Origin: JBHGBB01 sp041946755
GTDB lineage: Bacteria; UBP4; UBA4092; JAOAEQ01
DNA: 23,577 bases
Reading direction: 5' to 3'
NCBI GenBank assembly: GCA_041946755.1
Contig: JBHGBB010000034.1
Location: forward strand, 1 to 23,577
Part shown: in pieces, positions 1 to 6,211 of the stretch
How positions within the stretch are numbered: position 1 is the first letter of the stretch
Layout of the letters: the number at the start of each line of letters is the position of its first letter
Notes under the pieces: model-generated
Database searches by the model: none
Told to the model about the DNA's origin: nothing
The model's input: the letters and a program-made list of their open reading frames with translations, nothing else
Program-made: the position numbers and the translations under genes

Positions 1-134
1 ATTACCTTTAATTCATCGGATTTATATTCTACCTGGGTATCTTCGCTTCGGATATGGATAACTTCTGCGGATTGCGAGCGTTTTTTCGCTATCTCCAATA
101 CTTGATTTGCTATATCTGATAGGGTATGACTCAT
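1..134 (-). CDS. tldE: TldE/PmbA-type metalloprotease partner, N-terminal fragment
   Basis: Partial gene cut by the left window edge; only the first 44 codons, read leftward from an ATG at 134, are present. The fragment begins MSHTLSDIANQVLEIAKKR and continues with alternating hydrophobic and charged residues (AEVIHIRSEDTQVEY), the pattern of the N-terminal domain of TldD/TldE proteins. TldE (PmbA) is the non-catalytic partner in the TldD/TldE heterodimer, which degrades unfolded or modified peptides in the cytoplasm. The main support is context: the stop codon of tldD lies only 15 bases upstream on the same strand, the usual tldD-tldE arrangement. No strong Shine-Dalgarno sequence precedes the ATG, so translational coupling to tldD is possible. 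The name rests on position and a short N-terminus, so it is likely but not proven. Confidence 0.72.
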   Translation of the reverse strand, partial: MSHTLSDIANQVLEIAKKRSQSAEVIHIRSEDTQVEYKSDELKV

Positions 135-149
135 ATGCTTTATCTCAGG

Positions 150-1511
150 TTATATGCCACCAATAACCACATTGCGAATTCTTATGTGGGGACCGCCTTC
201 ACTTACCGGTAGTGGGCTTTGTCCTTGTTTTCCACACCCGCCAAGTCCGCTATTGATCGAGATATCGTTTCCAATAGCATCAATGTTACGGAGCGTTTCA
301 AAGACATTCCCACTTAAAATCGCATCCCGGACCCGATGACCGATTTTTCCATGTTTAATTTCAAAAGCTTCTTCTGAGGAGAAGGTAAACATTTCTAGAT
401 TAGTATTTCCACCCAATGCACCTTTTACATATAAACCGTTATCAACTTCTGCGACCATTTTTTCGAACGGATATTTTCCGGGTTCGATATAGGTACAACT
501 CATTCTGACAATCGGAGGAAATCGATATGAAATCGCCCGTGCATTTCCGCTAATTGGTTCATTCATTTTCGCTGCGGTTTCCCGCGAATGGAGCCGGCCG
601 ACTAAAATCCCGTTTTTAATTAAATAATTCTTTTGTCCAGGCACTCCTTCATCATCGAACTCATAATGCCCTCGGACATTCGGAACGGTAGCATCATCAA
701 CGACATTGAGTTCTGGAACGCCAAATTGTTTTCCAATGGTCATTAGTTCCCGCATCCGGGGATTATCATAAATATGGTCTGCTTCACTTAAATGCCCAAA
801 CGCTTCATGGATAAACACTCCCGCTAATTTCGGATCGATAATGACCGTATATACTCCGGCATCAACCCGTTTTGCGGTTAATAAGCCGATCGCTCGCTCG
901 GCAATCTTATCCACCACTTCTTCTCGCCCTAATACTCGATCATAGCCGGTAGAACCGGCAACCGATTCAAATGCACGCTGTACGGTATTTCCATCTTTCG
1001 CTACTGCGGAGATACTTATCCCGGCAAACAGATTCGATTGCGATATCGAGCTCTGTTCTGTATTCATATATACCTTTTCGGTATACCCATCGGCATAAAG
1101 AATACGCGTAGATTGAATTTGCGGATATTTTAATAATTGCTGGTTATAATGATGACATAAAGAATGCTTTTCGGATAGCGGGATACTACGCGGATCAAGT
1201 TTCGGTTTAATAGCTACTTTCGCTGTTTTGGGGGTTATTGGCGCTAGTTTACTATCTTGATTCCCGACTAATTTCGCTTGATGGCAAGCTAATCGAACAT
1301 GATGTTCGAGTTCATCGAGCGAATTGAAGCTAACGAACCCCCAGCCCCCTTTATGGAAAGCTCGAACATTACCACCGAAATTATCGGATTCTCCGATATT
1401 CTCCAATTCTTTACCCATATAGACAATTTCGGTTACATTCGTACGCTGGATACGGATTTCTACATAATCTACTGATGCTTGGGAAAGAGCTTGTTTGAGT
1501 TTCTTTTCCAT
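150..1511 (-). CDS. tldD: TldD family zinc metalloprotease
   Basis: Catalytic subunit of the TldD/TldE protease, which cleaves unstructured peptides (microcin and gyrase-inhibitor maturation in E. coli). The zinc site is visible: HEAFGH (HExxxH) near residue 235, and the C-terminal GGCGKQGQ motif supplies the conserved third-ligand cysteine. The glycine-rich segments around VKGALGGNTNLEMF and the ending RNVVIGGI are also typical. Length of about 453 residues is normal for the family. Two starts are possible: a GTG at 1529 (six extra residues) or the ATG at 1511, which gives a protein beginning MEKKLKQAL. Neither has a convincing Shine-Dalgarno sequence; I prefer the ATG. The gene lies 68 bases downstream of the tRNA-Val gene and 15 bases upstream of tldE, so tldD-tldE form a two-gene unit. 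The family assignment is secure; the native substrate is unknown. Confidence 0.93.
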   Translation of the reverse strand: MEKKLKQALSQASVDYVEIRIQRTNVTEIVYMGKELENIGESDNFGGNVRAFHKGGWGFVSFNSLDELEHHVRLACHQAKLVGNQDSKLAPITPKTAKVAIKPKLDPRSIPLSEKHSLCHHYNQQLLKYPQIQSTRILYADGYTEKVYMNTEQSSISQSNLFAGISISAVAKDGNTVQRAFESVAGSTGYDRVLGREEVVDKIAERAIGLLTAKRVDAGVYTVIIDPKLAGVFIHEAFGHLSEADHIYDNPRMRELMTIGKQFGVPELNVVDDATVPNVRGHYEFDDEGVPGQKNYLIKNGILVGRLHSRETAAKMNEPISGNARAISYRFPPIVRMSCTYIEPGKYPFEKMVAEVDNGLYVKGALGGNTNLEMFTFSSEEAFEIKHGKIGHRVRDAILSGNVFETLRNIDAIGNDISINSGLGGCGKQGQSPLPVSEGGPHIRIRNVVIGGI

Positions 1512-1572
1512 AAAAAGCGTATAAACCACTGAATTTATTTGGTTCAGAGGTAAATGAGCTCGGTTTTTCTAG

Positions 1573-1579
1573 AAAAAAA
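1573..1579 (-). terminator. T-tract directly after tRNA-Val
   Basis: Seven T in a row follow the encoded CCA on the minus strand, then CTAGAAAAA, which makes a short AT-rich palindrome centred at 1570/1571 (TTTTTCTAGAAAAA). The tRNA fold itself is the only strong preceding hairpin. It is a plausible release point, but read-through into tldD cannot be excluded. Confidence 0.4.
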
Positions 1580-1656
1580 TGGTGGGCGATACTGGAATCG
1601 AACCAGTGACCTCCGCCATGTCAAGGCGGCACTCTAACCATCTGAGCTAATCGCCC
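1580..1656 (-). tRNA. trnV: tRNA-Val (anticodon GAC), CCA encoded
   Basis: Read on the minus strand, a complete cloverleaf folds. The 7-bp acceptor stem GGGCGAT pairs with ATCGCCC. The D arm is GCTC/GAGT with one G-U pair. The anticodon stem CCGCC/GGCGG encloses the loop TTGACAT, giving anticodon GAC (valine). The T stem ACTGG/CCAGT encloses TTCGATT. The discriminator base is A and the terminal CCA is encoded in the DNA. A run of seven T follows CCA directly on the transcribed strand and may end transcription. An independent promoter lies about 45 bases upstream. Confidence 0.97.
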
Positions 1657-1700
1657 ACTCCGACCTAGATTTTTTAGACATATTTTCCAGGTAATCAAAT

Positions 1701-1729
1701 ATTATAATATGTTCTGCAGAAAAAAACAA
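1701..1729 (-). promoter_or_regulatory. Sigma-70-type promoter of tRNA-Val
   Basis: On the minus strand, TTGTTT (1724-1729) and a perfect TATAAT (1701-1706) are separated by exactly 17 bases. The expected transcription start near 1694 gives a leader of roughly 38 bases before the mature tRNA 5' end at 1656, suitable for RNase P processing. Confidence 0.65.
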
Positions 1730-1859
1730 TGAAAATATTACCTTGTGTTGTACAGGTAAGTAAATATCGTTAACCTTAAGGAATTCAGTTTATGAGCCGA
1801 ATTAATCTAATTAATCCATGATTATGTTTTTAAATAGATATTAGCCTATTTCCAGCTGG

Positions 1860-1897
1860 ACTAGGAATTATTTACCATTTGGTAAATAATTCCTAGT
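1860..1897. repeat. Perfect 17-bp inverted repeat with 4-nt loop
   Basis: The arms 1860-1876 and 1881-1897 are exact reverse complements around a 4-base spacer (ATTT); the centre reads CCATTTGG. It lies about 125 bases downstream of the ispE stop codon. The transcript would fold into a long hairpin, but no U-tract follows on either strand, so it is not a textbook intrinsic terminator. The same CCATTTGG centre occurs in the hairpin at 6058-6083. Confidence 0.8.
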
Positions 1898-2022
1898 ATC
1901 AGCTAAAATCCAGCATAATCATAACAATATCAATCATTAAGGTATATCAACCGGTACTGAGCTTGAATTTTTCTCAAATTGCGAAAAATACAAGACCCGA
2001 ATGGATTATCTATGTAAATTGT

Positions 2023-2877
2023 TTAATATTGCGGGATAGTTATAACTGGTTTAATCCAGTATTTAGTAGTAGTAGCTAATTTTCGAGAGATTAAGTCAGC
2101 AGATTGATTGTTTTGCGCTATTCCGAATAATGCAGAACCGCTACCAGAAAGTAATGCACCTAAACACCCTTCATGAATTAATATATCTTTAATTTTAGTT
2201 AGCTGCGGATGAAGTTTGAACGTAGATACTTCTAGCCGATTAAACAGTAAACCAGCTATTTTAATAACATTACCCAATTGCAATGCTGATAATAACTTTG
2301 TTGATTCTTGTTTACTTGTTCTGGAACGAATATCCAGGTTTTTATATACCGACGCAGTTGGAACCGGGAAATTGGGATAGACGATTATCAATTCCAAGGC
2401 AGGTGTTGGTAACTGCTGAATTATTCTCTCTCCTCTCCCAACTGCTAACGCTGTCCCACCATGTAAAAAGAAAGGTACATCCATACCTAATTGCATTCCG
2501 AGTTCGACCAAATCTGAATCGGATAAGTTGCTTCCCCAAATACGGTTGCAACCAAGAAGCACGGCGGCGGCATCGCTACTCCCGCCTCCCAACCCGGCAC
2601 CAACCGGAATCTGTTTATTAAGTTTGATACCGACCCCTTGATTAGTTCCGGTTTTTTCTTTGACTAACTTCGCTGCTCGATATGCTAAGTTCCGTTCATC
2701 GATAGGAAGATATGGAAGATTACAGGTTATAGATATTTTTTCTGGCTGAGGAGCTAGTTCGAGTTCATCATGCAGGCTAATTGTCTGGAGAATGGTTTCT
2801 AATTCGTGGTAACCATCATCACGACGGGCAACGATTTCTAAAAATAAATTTACTTTCGCATATGCCTTTAGCAACAT
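2023..2877 (-). CDS. ispE: 4-diphosphocytidyl-2-C-methyl-D-erythritol kinase
   Basis: IspE phosphorylates the 2-hydroxyl of CDP-methylerythritol with ATP in the cytoplasmic MEP pathway to isoprenoids. The 284-residue length is normal. The start MLLKAYAKVNLFLEIVARR contains the family's AKVNL motif, with K8 as the expected catalytic lysine. The GHMP ATP-binding loop PVGAGLGGGSSDAAA spans residues 91-105. GMDVPFF holds the catalytic aspartate at about 133. The C-terminal LLSGSGSALFGI is the third GHMP motif. No good Shine-Dalgarno sequence precedes the ATG at 2877. A perfect TTGACA (-35 type) lies at 2924-2929 on the minus strand but without a matching -10 at normal spacing. The gene stands alone, which is common for ispE. 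Identification is secure. Confidence 0.97.
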   Translation of the reverse strand: MLLKAYAKVNLFLEIVARRDDGYHELETILQTISLHDELELAPQPEKISITCNLPYLPIDERNLAYRAAKLVKEKTGTNQGVGIKLNKQIPVGAGLGGGSSDAAAVLLGCNRIWGSNLSDSDLVELGMQLGMDVPFFLHGGTALAVGRGERIIQQLPTPALELIIVYPNFPVPTASVYKNLDIRSRTSKQESTKLLSALQLGNVIKIAGLLFNRLEVSTFKLHPQLTKIKDILIHEGCLGALLSGSGSALFGIAQNNQSADLISRKLATTTKYWIKPVITIPQY

Positions 2878-2965
2878 AGGGACTTCGATTTAAATAAATA
2901 ATCGCAGAGACAAATAAAGTTTATGTCAAATCCACCATCTCATTTAGTATAACTCTTGCTAATAC

Positions 2966-2998
2966 GAGATTCGGATTTCGAACCTTGGATTTGGGTTT
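2966..2998. repeat. Degenerate heptamer array between bS22-like gene and ispE
   Basis: About four to five 7-bp units of the plus-strand type GGATTTC/GGATTTG/GATTCGG follow each other with period 7 (14-bp spacing is clearest: ATTCGG, ATTTCG, then TTGGATTTGGG). More degenerate than the other arrays of the window. Confidence 0.45.
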
Positions 2999-3039
2999 AG
3001 TCTATCTGCCTCTGCTGATTATTAAATACTTAATTTACT

Positions 3040-3135
3040 TTATCTCAGGTTTTTCTTATGCCGATCACGCCGCCGTCGCTTTTTTAGCTTATGCTTAGCG
3101 ATTTTATGTCGTTTTCGTTTTCGTCCACAAGGCAT
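3040..3135 (-). CDS. 31-residue bS22/AURKAIP1-COX24-like basic protein
   Basis: A very short gene reading from an ATG at 3135 to a TAA at 3040-3042. The product starts MPCGRKRKRHKIAKHKLKKR and ends in DRHKKNLR; about two thirds of its residues are Lys, Arg or His. This matches the tiny AURKAIP1/COX24-domain proteins seen in several bacterial phyla, which are related to mycobacterial small-subunit protein bS22 and mitochondrial mS38. The known relatives bind rRNA in the small ribosomal subunit; that role here is inferred. A strong Shine-Dalgarno sequence GGAGGG (3147-3152) lies 11 bases before the ATG, good support for translation. The gene lies between ispE and the phosphohexomutase gene on the same strand. 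It is short enough to be missed by standard gene calling. Confidence 0.85.
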   Translation of the reverse strand: MPCGRKRKRHKIAKHKLKKRRRRDRHKKNLR

Positions 3136-3201
3136 AGGTTTTTCTACCCTCCTTCCTATAATACAAATCTCATGCAATGTATTAGCTGCGGTTACGATAT
3201 A

Positions 3202-4620
3202 TCAAATCAATTTCCGGGTTGCTTCTATCAGTTTCGCTAATTGTTCTTGAGAATGCGATTCGAGATAACAGCGCAAAATCGGTTCCGTCCCAGACGGTCT
3301 GATTAATACCCAACTTCCGTCTTCCAGCATAAAACATATCCCATCAATGGTTTTAATCTCTTTCATTTTCAATCCGGCAAATTTAGTGGGAGTATCCGAC
3401 CGAATTTGATGTAACACTCCCCGTTTTTGGGTTTCGTCGATTTTTAAATCTAGGCGATATGCATAATAAGTACCATATTGCGCATATATTTCCTGCAGCA
3501 GTTGGCCTAACGACTTCTGCTTTTTCGCAACCAATTCTGCAATTAGTAAACAGGCGATGATCCCATCTTTTTCGGGAATATGGCGATAAATACTTAATCC
3601 ACCGCTCTCTTCACCACCGATAATAATCTGGCTTTGAGTCATTAGTTCTCCGATATATTTAAATCCGACCGGAGTTTCATACACTTTAATTCCTTGCTGT
3701 TTCGCAATTGCATCGATTAACCGGGTAGTCGCTATCGTTCGAACTACCGCGCCATCCCAACCTCGGGACTCGATGAGATATAAGAATAATAACGAGATGA
3801 CCTGGTCTGGGGTGATATAGGTTCCATCGGAATCGATGATGCCAAACCGGTCGGCATCCCCATCTAGAGCCAAGCCAAGCTGCGCTTTTTTAACTTTAAC
3901 TTGCGTAATCAATTCTGATAAATTCTTTTCAGATGGTTCCGGAGTTCTCCCGCCAAAATATACATCCCGATAATTATGCAGCACTTCCACCTGACACCCG
4001 GATTCTGTTAAAAGCGTATCTAGATAACCTACTCCGGTCCCATAGAGCATATCAATGATTAGATTAAGCTGGGCTTTTCCTATAGTAGCTAGATCTATTT
4101 TCTCTTTGATATTTTCTAGATACCGCGACTTGATATCTATCTCCTGAACAATACCTTTATTTTTCGCTTCCCCCAAAGGGATCATTTTAGGTACTGCATT
4201 GGTTTTAACCAGTTTATTGGCGATTTGTTCTATTTTACCGGTAACTTCTTTTGGTGCTGGACCTCCGGTAAAAGGCGAGAATTTAATCCCATTATATTCC
4301 GGGGGATTATGCGATGCTGTGAGATTAATGCCACCGGCGGCTTGTCGCAAGATGATTTCTAATGAGATCGCCGGAGTTGGAACATTCCGATCACTCAAAA
4401 AGACTGGAATTCCATTTCCGGCTAATACTTCCGCACAGAGTTCAGCAAAGGTATCTGATAAGAACCGGGTATCATATCCGATCACTACTCCCCGGTCAGA
4501 TAATTGTTCATTGATTAAATATTGCGATATCGCTTGCGCTACGAGCCGAACGTTGGTAAACGTAAAATCTTCAGATATTATCGCTCGCCAACCTGAAGTA
4601 CCAAAAGTTATCTTTGACAT
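3202..4620 (-). CDS. Phosphoglucomutase/phosphomannomutase family protein
   Basis: Alpha-D-phosphohexomutase superfamily enzyme of 472 residues, which moves phosphate between C1 and C6 of hexoses through a phosphoserine. All four signature loops are present in order: TASHNPPEYNG (active-site serine S103), the metal loop DGDADR (253-258), the sugar-specificity loop GGEESGG (335-341), and the phosphate-binding RPSGTEP (441-447). The N-terminus MSKITFGTSGWRAIISEDF is typical. The GGEESGG loop fits glucose/mannose phosphates; the absence of GlmM-like length and context argues against phosphoglucosamine as the main substrate, but specificity cannot be fixed from motifs. It lies 85 bases downstream of the aldolase gene, and the gap is filled with heptamer arrays. 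Cytoplasmic. No good ribosome binding site is visible before the ATG. Confidence 0.93.
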   Translation of the reverse strand: MSKITFGTSGWRAIISEDFTFTNVRLVAQAISQYLINEQLSDRGVVIGYDTRFLSDTFAELCAEVLAGNGIPVFLSDRNVPTPAISLEIILRQAAGGINLTASHNPPEYNGIKFSPFTGGPAPKEVTGKIEQIANKLVKTNAVPKMIPLGEAKNKGIVQEIDIKSRYLENIKEKIDLATIGKAQLNLIIDMLYGTGVGYLDTLLTESGCQVEVLHNYRDVYFGGRTPEPSEKNLSELITQVKVKKAQLGLALDGDADRFGIIDSDGTYITPDQVISLLFLYLIESRGWDGAVVRTIATTRLIDAIAKQQGIKVYETPVGFKYIGELMTQSQIIIGGEESGGLSIYRHIPEKDGIIACLLIAELVAKKQKSLGQLLQEIYAQYGTYYAYRLDLKIDETQKRGVLHQIRSDTPTKFAGLKMKEIKTIDGICFMLEDGSWVLIRPSGTEPILRCYLESHSQEQLAKLIEATRKLI

Positions 4621-4635
4621 ATGCTTTAAAACAAT

Positions 4636-4663
4636 ATCGAAATTCGAATATCGAATATCGAAA
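4636..4663. repeat. Heptamer array ATCGAAT, four units
   Basis: Exactly four 7-bp units in tandem on the plus strand: ATCGAAA, TTCGAAT, ATCGAAT, ATCGAAA. It lies just upstream of the phosphohexomutase start, in the same gap as a second, unrelated heptamer array. Confidence 0.8.
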
Positions 4664-4680
4664 CCAAATGTTTTTGGATA

Positions 4681-4726
4681 TTAGAATTTAGAATTTGTTT
4701 AGATATTAGGATTTAGAACTTATAAT
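4681..4726. repeat. Heptamer array TTAGAAT running into the aldolase 3' end
   Basis: Plus-strand units TTAGAAT, TTAGAAT, a 4-base break, then TTAGATA, TTAGGAT, TTAGAAC and TTATAAT. The aldolase stop codon (TTA at 4706-4708) is part of a unit, and positions 4709-4726 encode its last six residues. The array therefore overlaps the coding sequence. Confidence 0.8.
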
Positions 4727-5746
4727 TTCATTTGTAACTTCAGCAACTAATTTAGTTAACTCAGCAACATTAACCGTTATTGTACCATCGGTTCGCGGCT
4801 GGCTGCAAGCAGAACCGCATATTCCACAAAGAGTGTTGCTTTTAGCACAAATACCTGACGAACCATAGATATCCAGATTTTCAGCTACCACTTCTTGCAC
4901 CGACGATTTCACTGCTAATAAGATATCCGGGAAACTGATAATATTCGGATTCTCTTGCATAATCTGTTTGGTTCTCTCAGTTGCAGTTCGCGACATCTCA
5001 GTATAGAAATTGATTTTACATATCCCGAGTTGGATAGCTGTTTTAAAATCTTCTGCTGGAATACCGGAACCGCCATGCAAAACTAATGGTACCGCTACCC
5101 GTCGCCGGATTTCGGTTAATCGGTCGAAATCGAGTTTCGGGGTCTGTTTATATAATCCATGAACGTTACCTATGGCTATCGCTAACGCATCGACTTTCGT
5201 TCGGTCGACAAACTGCTGGGCATCTGCCGGGTTGGTATACCATTCTTTCGCTGCTGTTTCACCTCCGGGACCGCCTTCCGCGCCGCCAACATGACCGAGT
5301 TCAGCTTCTACTGTCACGCCAACCGCATGCGCCATTCTGACAATCTCTTGGGTTTGCCTGATATTCTCTTCAAACGGTAATAACGATCCATCAAACATTA
5401 CTGAAGTAAATCCACAACGAATGGCACGAACAATCGTTTCGAACTTTAACCCATGATCCAGATGAATCGCTACTGGAACTGAAGCTTGTAAAGCCGCATG
5501 ACGGATTAACGGCAATATCGTTTCCAAATCGATAATATATCGAGCCGATTGACCGGAATCAACTGGTTCATTCTCGAGATATTTGAAATGGATTTCTGCT
5601 ATACTGAGAATGATTGGTGACCGTTTCTTTTCCGCGGCAGTTAATATCGCCTGCAGAAACTCTAAATTAACGATATTAAACGACCCAACGGCATACCGAT
5701 TCTGCTGCGCATCCTGCAATATTGCTGATAGATTTACAAGACTCAT
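4706..5746 (-). CDS. Class II (zinc) aldolase with C-terminal Cys cluster
   Basis: Class II fructose-bisphosphate/ketose-bisphosphate aldolase family, 346 residues, which cleaves or forms ketose phosphates using zinc. The catalytic aspartate and first zinc histidine are in HLDHG (D97, H98). VEAELGHVGG follows, then further zinc histidines in GNVHG (H196) and LHGGSGIP (H224), and the substrate-phosphate motif KINFYTE (244-250). The fold ends near residue 290. About 55 further residues carry four cysteines, C300, C307, C310 and C314 (C-x6-C-x2-C-x3-C), which could bind zinc or an Fe-S cluster; I do not know this tail as a standard part of the family. Fructose-bisphosphate versus tagatose-bisphosphate specificity is open. 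The gene is followed by the phosphohexomutase, a sugar-phosphate context. The last six residues are encoded by a heptamer array. Confidence 0.9.
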   Translation of the reverse strand: MSLVNLSAILQDAQQNRYAVGSFNIVNLEFLQAILTAAEKKRSPIILSIAEIHFKYLENEPVDSGQSARYIIDLETILPLIRHAALQASVPVAIHLDHGLKFETIVRAIRCGFTSVMFDGSLLPFEENIRQTQEIVRMAHAVGVTVEAELGHVGGAEGGPGGETAAKEWYTNPADAQQFVDRTKVDALAIAIGNVHGLYKQTPKLDFDRLTEIRRRVAVPLVLHGGSGIPAEDFKTAIQLGICKINFYTEMSRTATERTKQIMQENPNIISFPDILLAVKSSVQEVVAENLDIYGSSGICAKSNTLCGICGSACSQPRTDGTITVNVAELTKLVAEVTNEIISSKS

Positions 5747-5777
5747 TCGGTTGCACCAATGATTACAGTGATTTTTT

Positions 5778-5812
5778 TAATCTGTATAATCAGTCTAATA
5801 ATCTGTGTAATC
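5778..5812. repeat. Two 14-bp direct repeats spaced 21 bp
   Basis: TAATCTGTATAATC (5778-5791) and TAATCTGTGTAATC (5799-5812) differ at one base and are offset by 21 bases, three times seven. On the minus strand they read as the words GATTACA, CAGATTA, and similar. This fits the 7-bp periodicity of the other gaps. Confidence 0.65.
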
Positions 5813-5914
5813 TTATGTTCAAAAATAATATCATAATCCGATTAGTTCTGCCAATAGACGAATCCAGTTGGTTAGTCTAGTTTTATACCCTAATTTTGTC
5901 CATTGAACAACACC

Positions 5915-5957
5915 GGAGAGGTACCAGAGCGGGTCTGACCCGCTCTGGTACCTCTCC
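5915..5957. repeat. 20-bp perfect palindrome, GC-rich
   Basis: The arms 5915-5934 and 5938-5957 are exact reverse complements around a 3-base centre (CTG). The arm contains GGTACC and AGAGCGGG and is much more GC-rich than its surroundings. It follows the terminator at 5986-6015 on the minus strand and precedes the aldolase gene. There is no U-tract. It could be a REP-type element or a mobile hairpin remnant; no transposase is present in the window. Confidence 0.85.
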
Positions 5958-5985
5958 CTAATAGTTCTTCCTTAATTCCGGCAAT

Positions 5986-6015
5986 AAAAAACCCCCGATT
6001 CGATTGAATCGAGGG
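5986..6015 (-). terminator. Intrinsic terminator after the beta-propeller gene
   Basis: On the minus strand, CCCTCGATTC pairs with GAATCGGGGG (10 bp, one T-G pair) around an AATC loop and is followed directly by six T (5991-5986). It lies about 200 bases past the stop of the propeller gene and separates that transcript from the aldolase gene. Confidence 0.85.
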
Positions 6016-6057
6016 ATGTTAGCGATATAAACTTAATATAATTTATTAGGTAAACCG

Positions 6058-6083
6058 AATTTTTTGCCATTTGGCAAAAAATT
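6058..6083. repeat. 11-bp inverted repeat with CCATTTGG centre
   Basis: Arms 6058-6068 (AATTTTTTGCC) and 6073-6083 flank an ATTT loop. The loop and closing pairs match the palindrome at 1860-1897. On the plus strand an A-tract lies inside the 3' arm, not after it. Confidence 0.7.
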
Positions 6084-6090
6084 AATGATT

Positions 6091-6211
6091 TATCCTGTCT
6101 ACTAGTTTCTGAATACGTCTATGGGTCTTTATCCTATCTGCTGTCTACTGACTACTGTCTACTGGTTTTTTCCCTATCTACTATCTACTGACTACTGTCT
6201 ACTGGTCTCTC
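6091..6211. repeat. Three tandem 40-bp units built from heptamers
   Basis: Copies start near 6091, 6131 and 6171. The last two match over about 36 bases with four differences; the first is more diverged. Inside each, 7-bp words occur in register (plus strand TGTCTAC, TGACTAC, TGTCTAC; minus strand CAGTAGA/CAGTAGT). The third copy ends at the stop codon of the propeller gene (6212-6214). No spacers or conserved dyad are present, so it is not CRISPR. Confidence 0.85.

Larger units (their letters stand above)
1657..2022. other. 366-bp gap between tRNA-Val and ispE
   Basis: No coding frame is supported. The gap holds the tRNA promoter (1701-1729) and a 17-bp perfect inverted repeat (1860-1897). 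The rest is AT-rich sequence in which I see nothing else. Confidence 0.6.
5747..6211. other. 465-bp gap rich in hairpins and short repeats
   Basis: No coding frame is supported. In order it holds two 14-bp repeats of TAATCTGT(A/G)TAATC spaced 21 bp, a 20-bp perfect palindrome, an intrinsic terminator, an 11-bp hairpin and three tandem copies of a 40-bp repeat, each listed separately. No convincing promoter for the aldolase gene was found. Confidence 0.7.

Noticed and set aside
1564..1579. Short AT-only palindrome TTTTTCTAGAAAAA as an independent terminator
   Set aside because: It has no GC stem and is better read as the T-tract after the tRNA.
138..3051. 14-bp direct repeat CTTTATCTCAGGTT at 138-151 and 3038-3051
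   Set aside because: About one such match is expected by chance in a window of this size and composition, and the contexts differ.
6091..6211. CRISPR array at the 40-bp tandem repeats
   Set aside because: The copies are contiguous with no unique spacers, they are internally periodic at 7 bp, and no cas genes are nearby.
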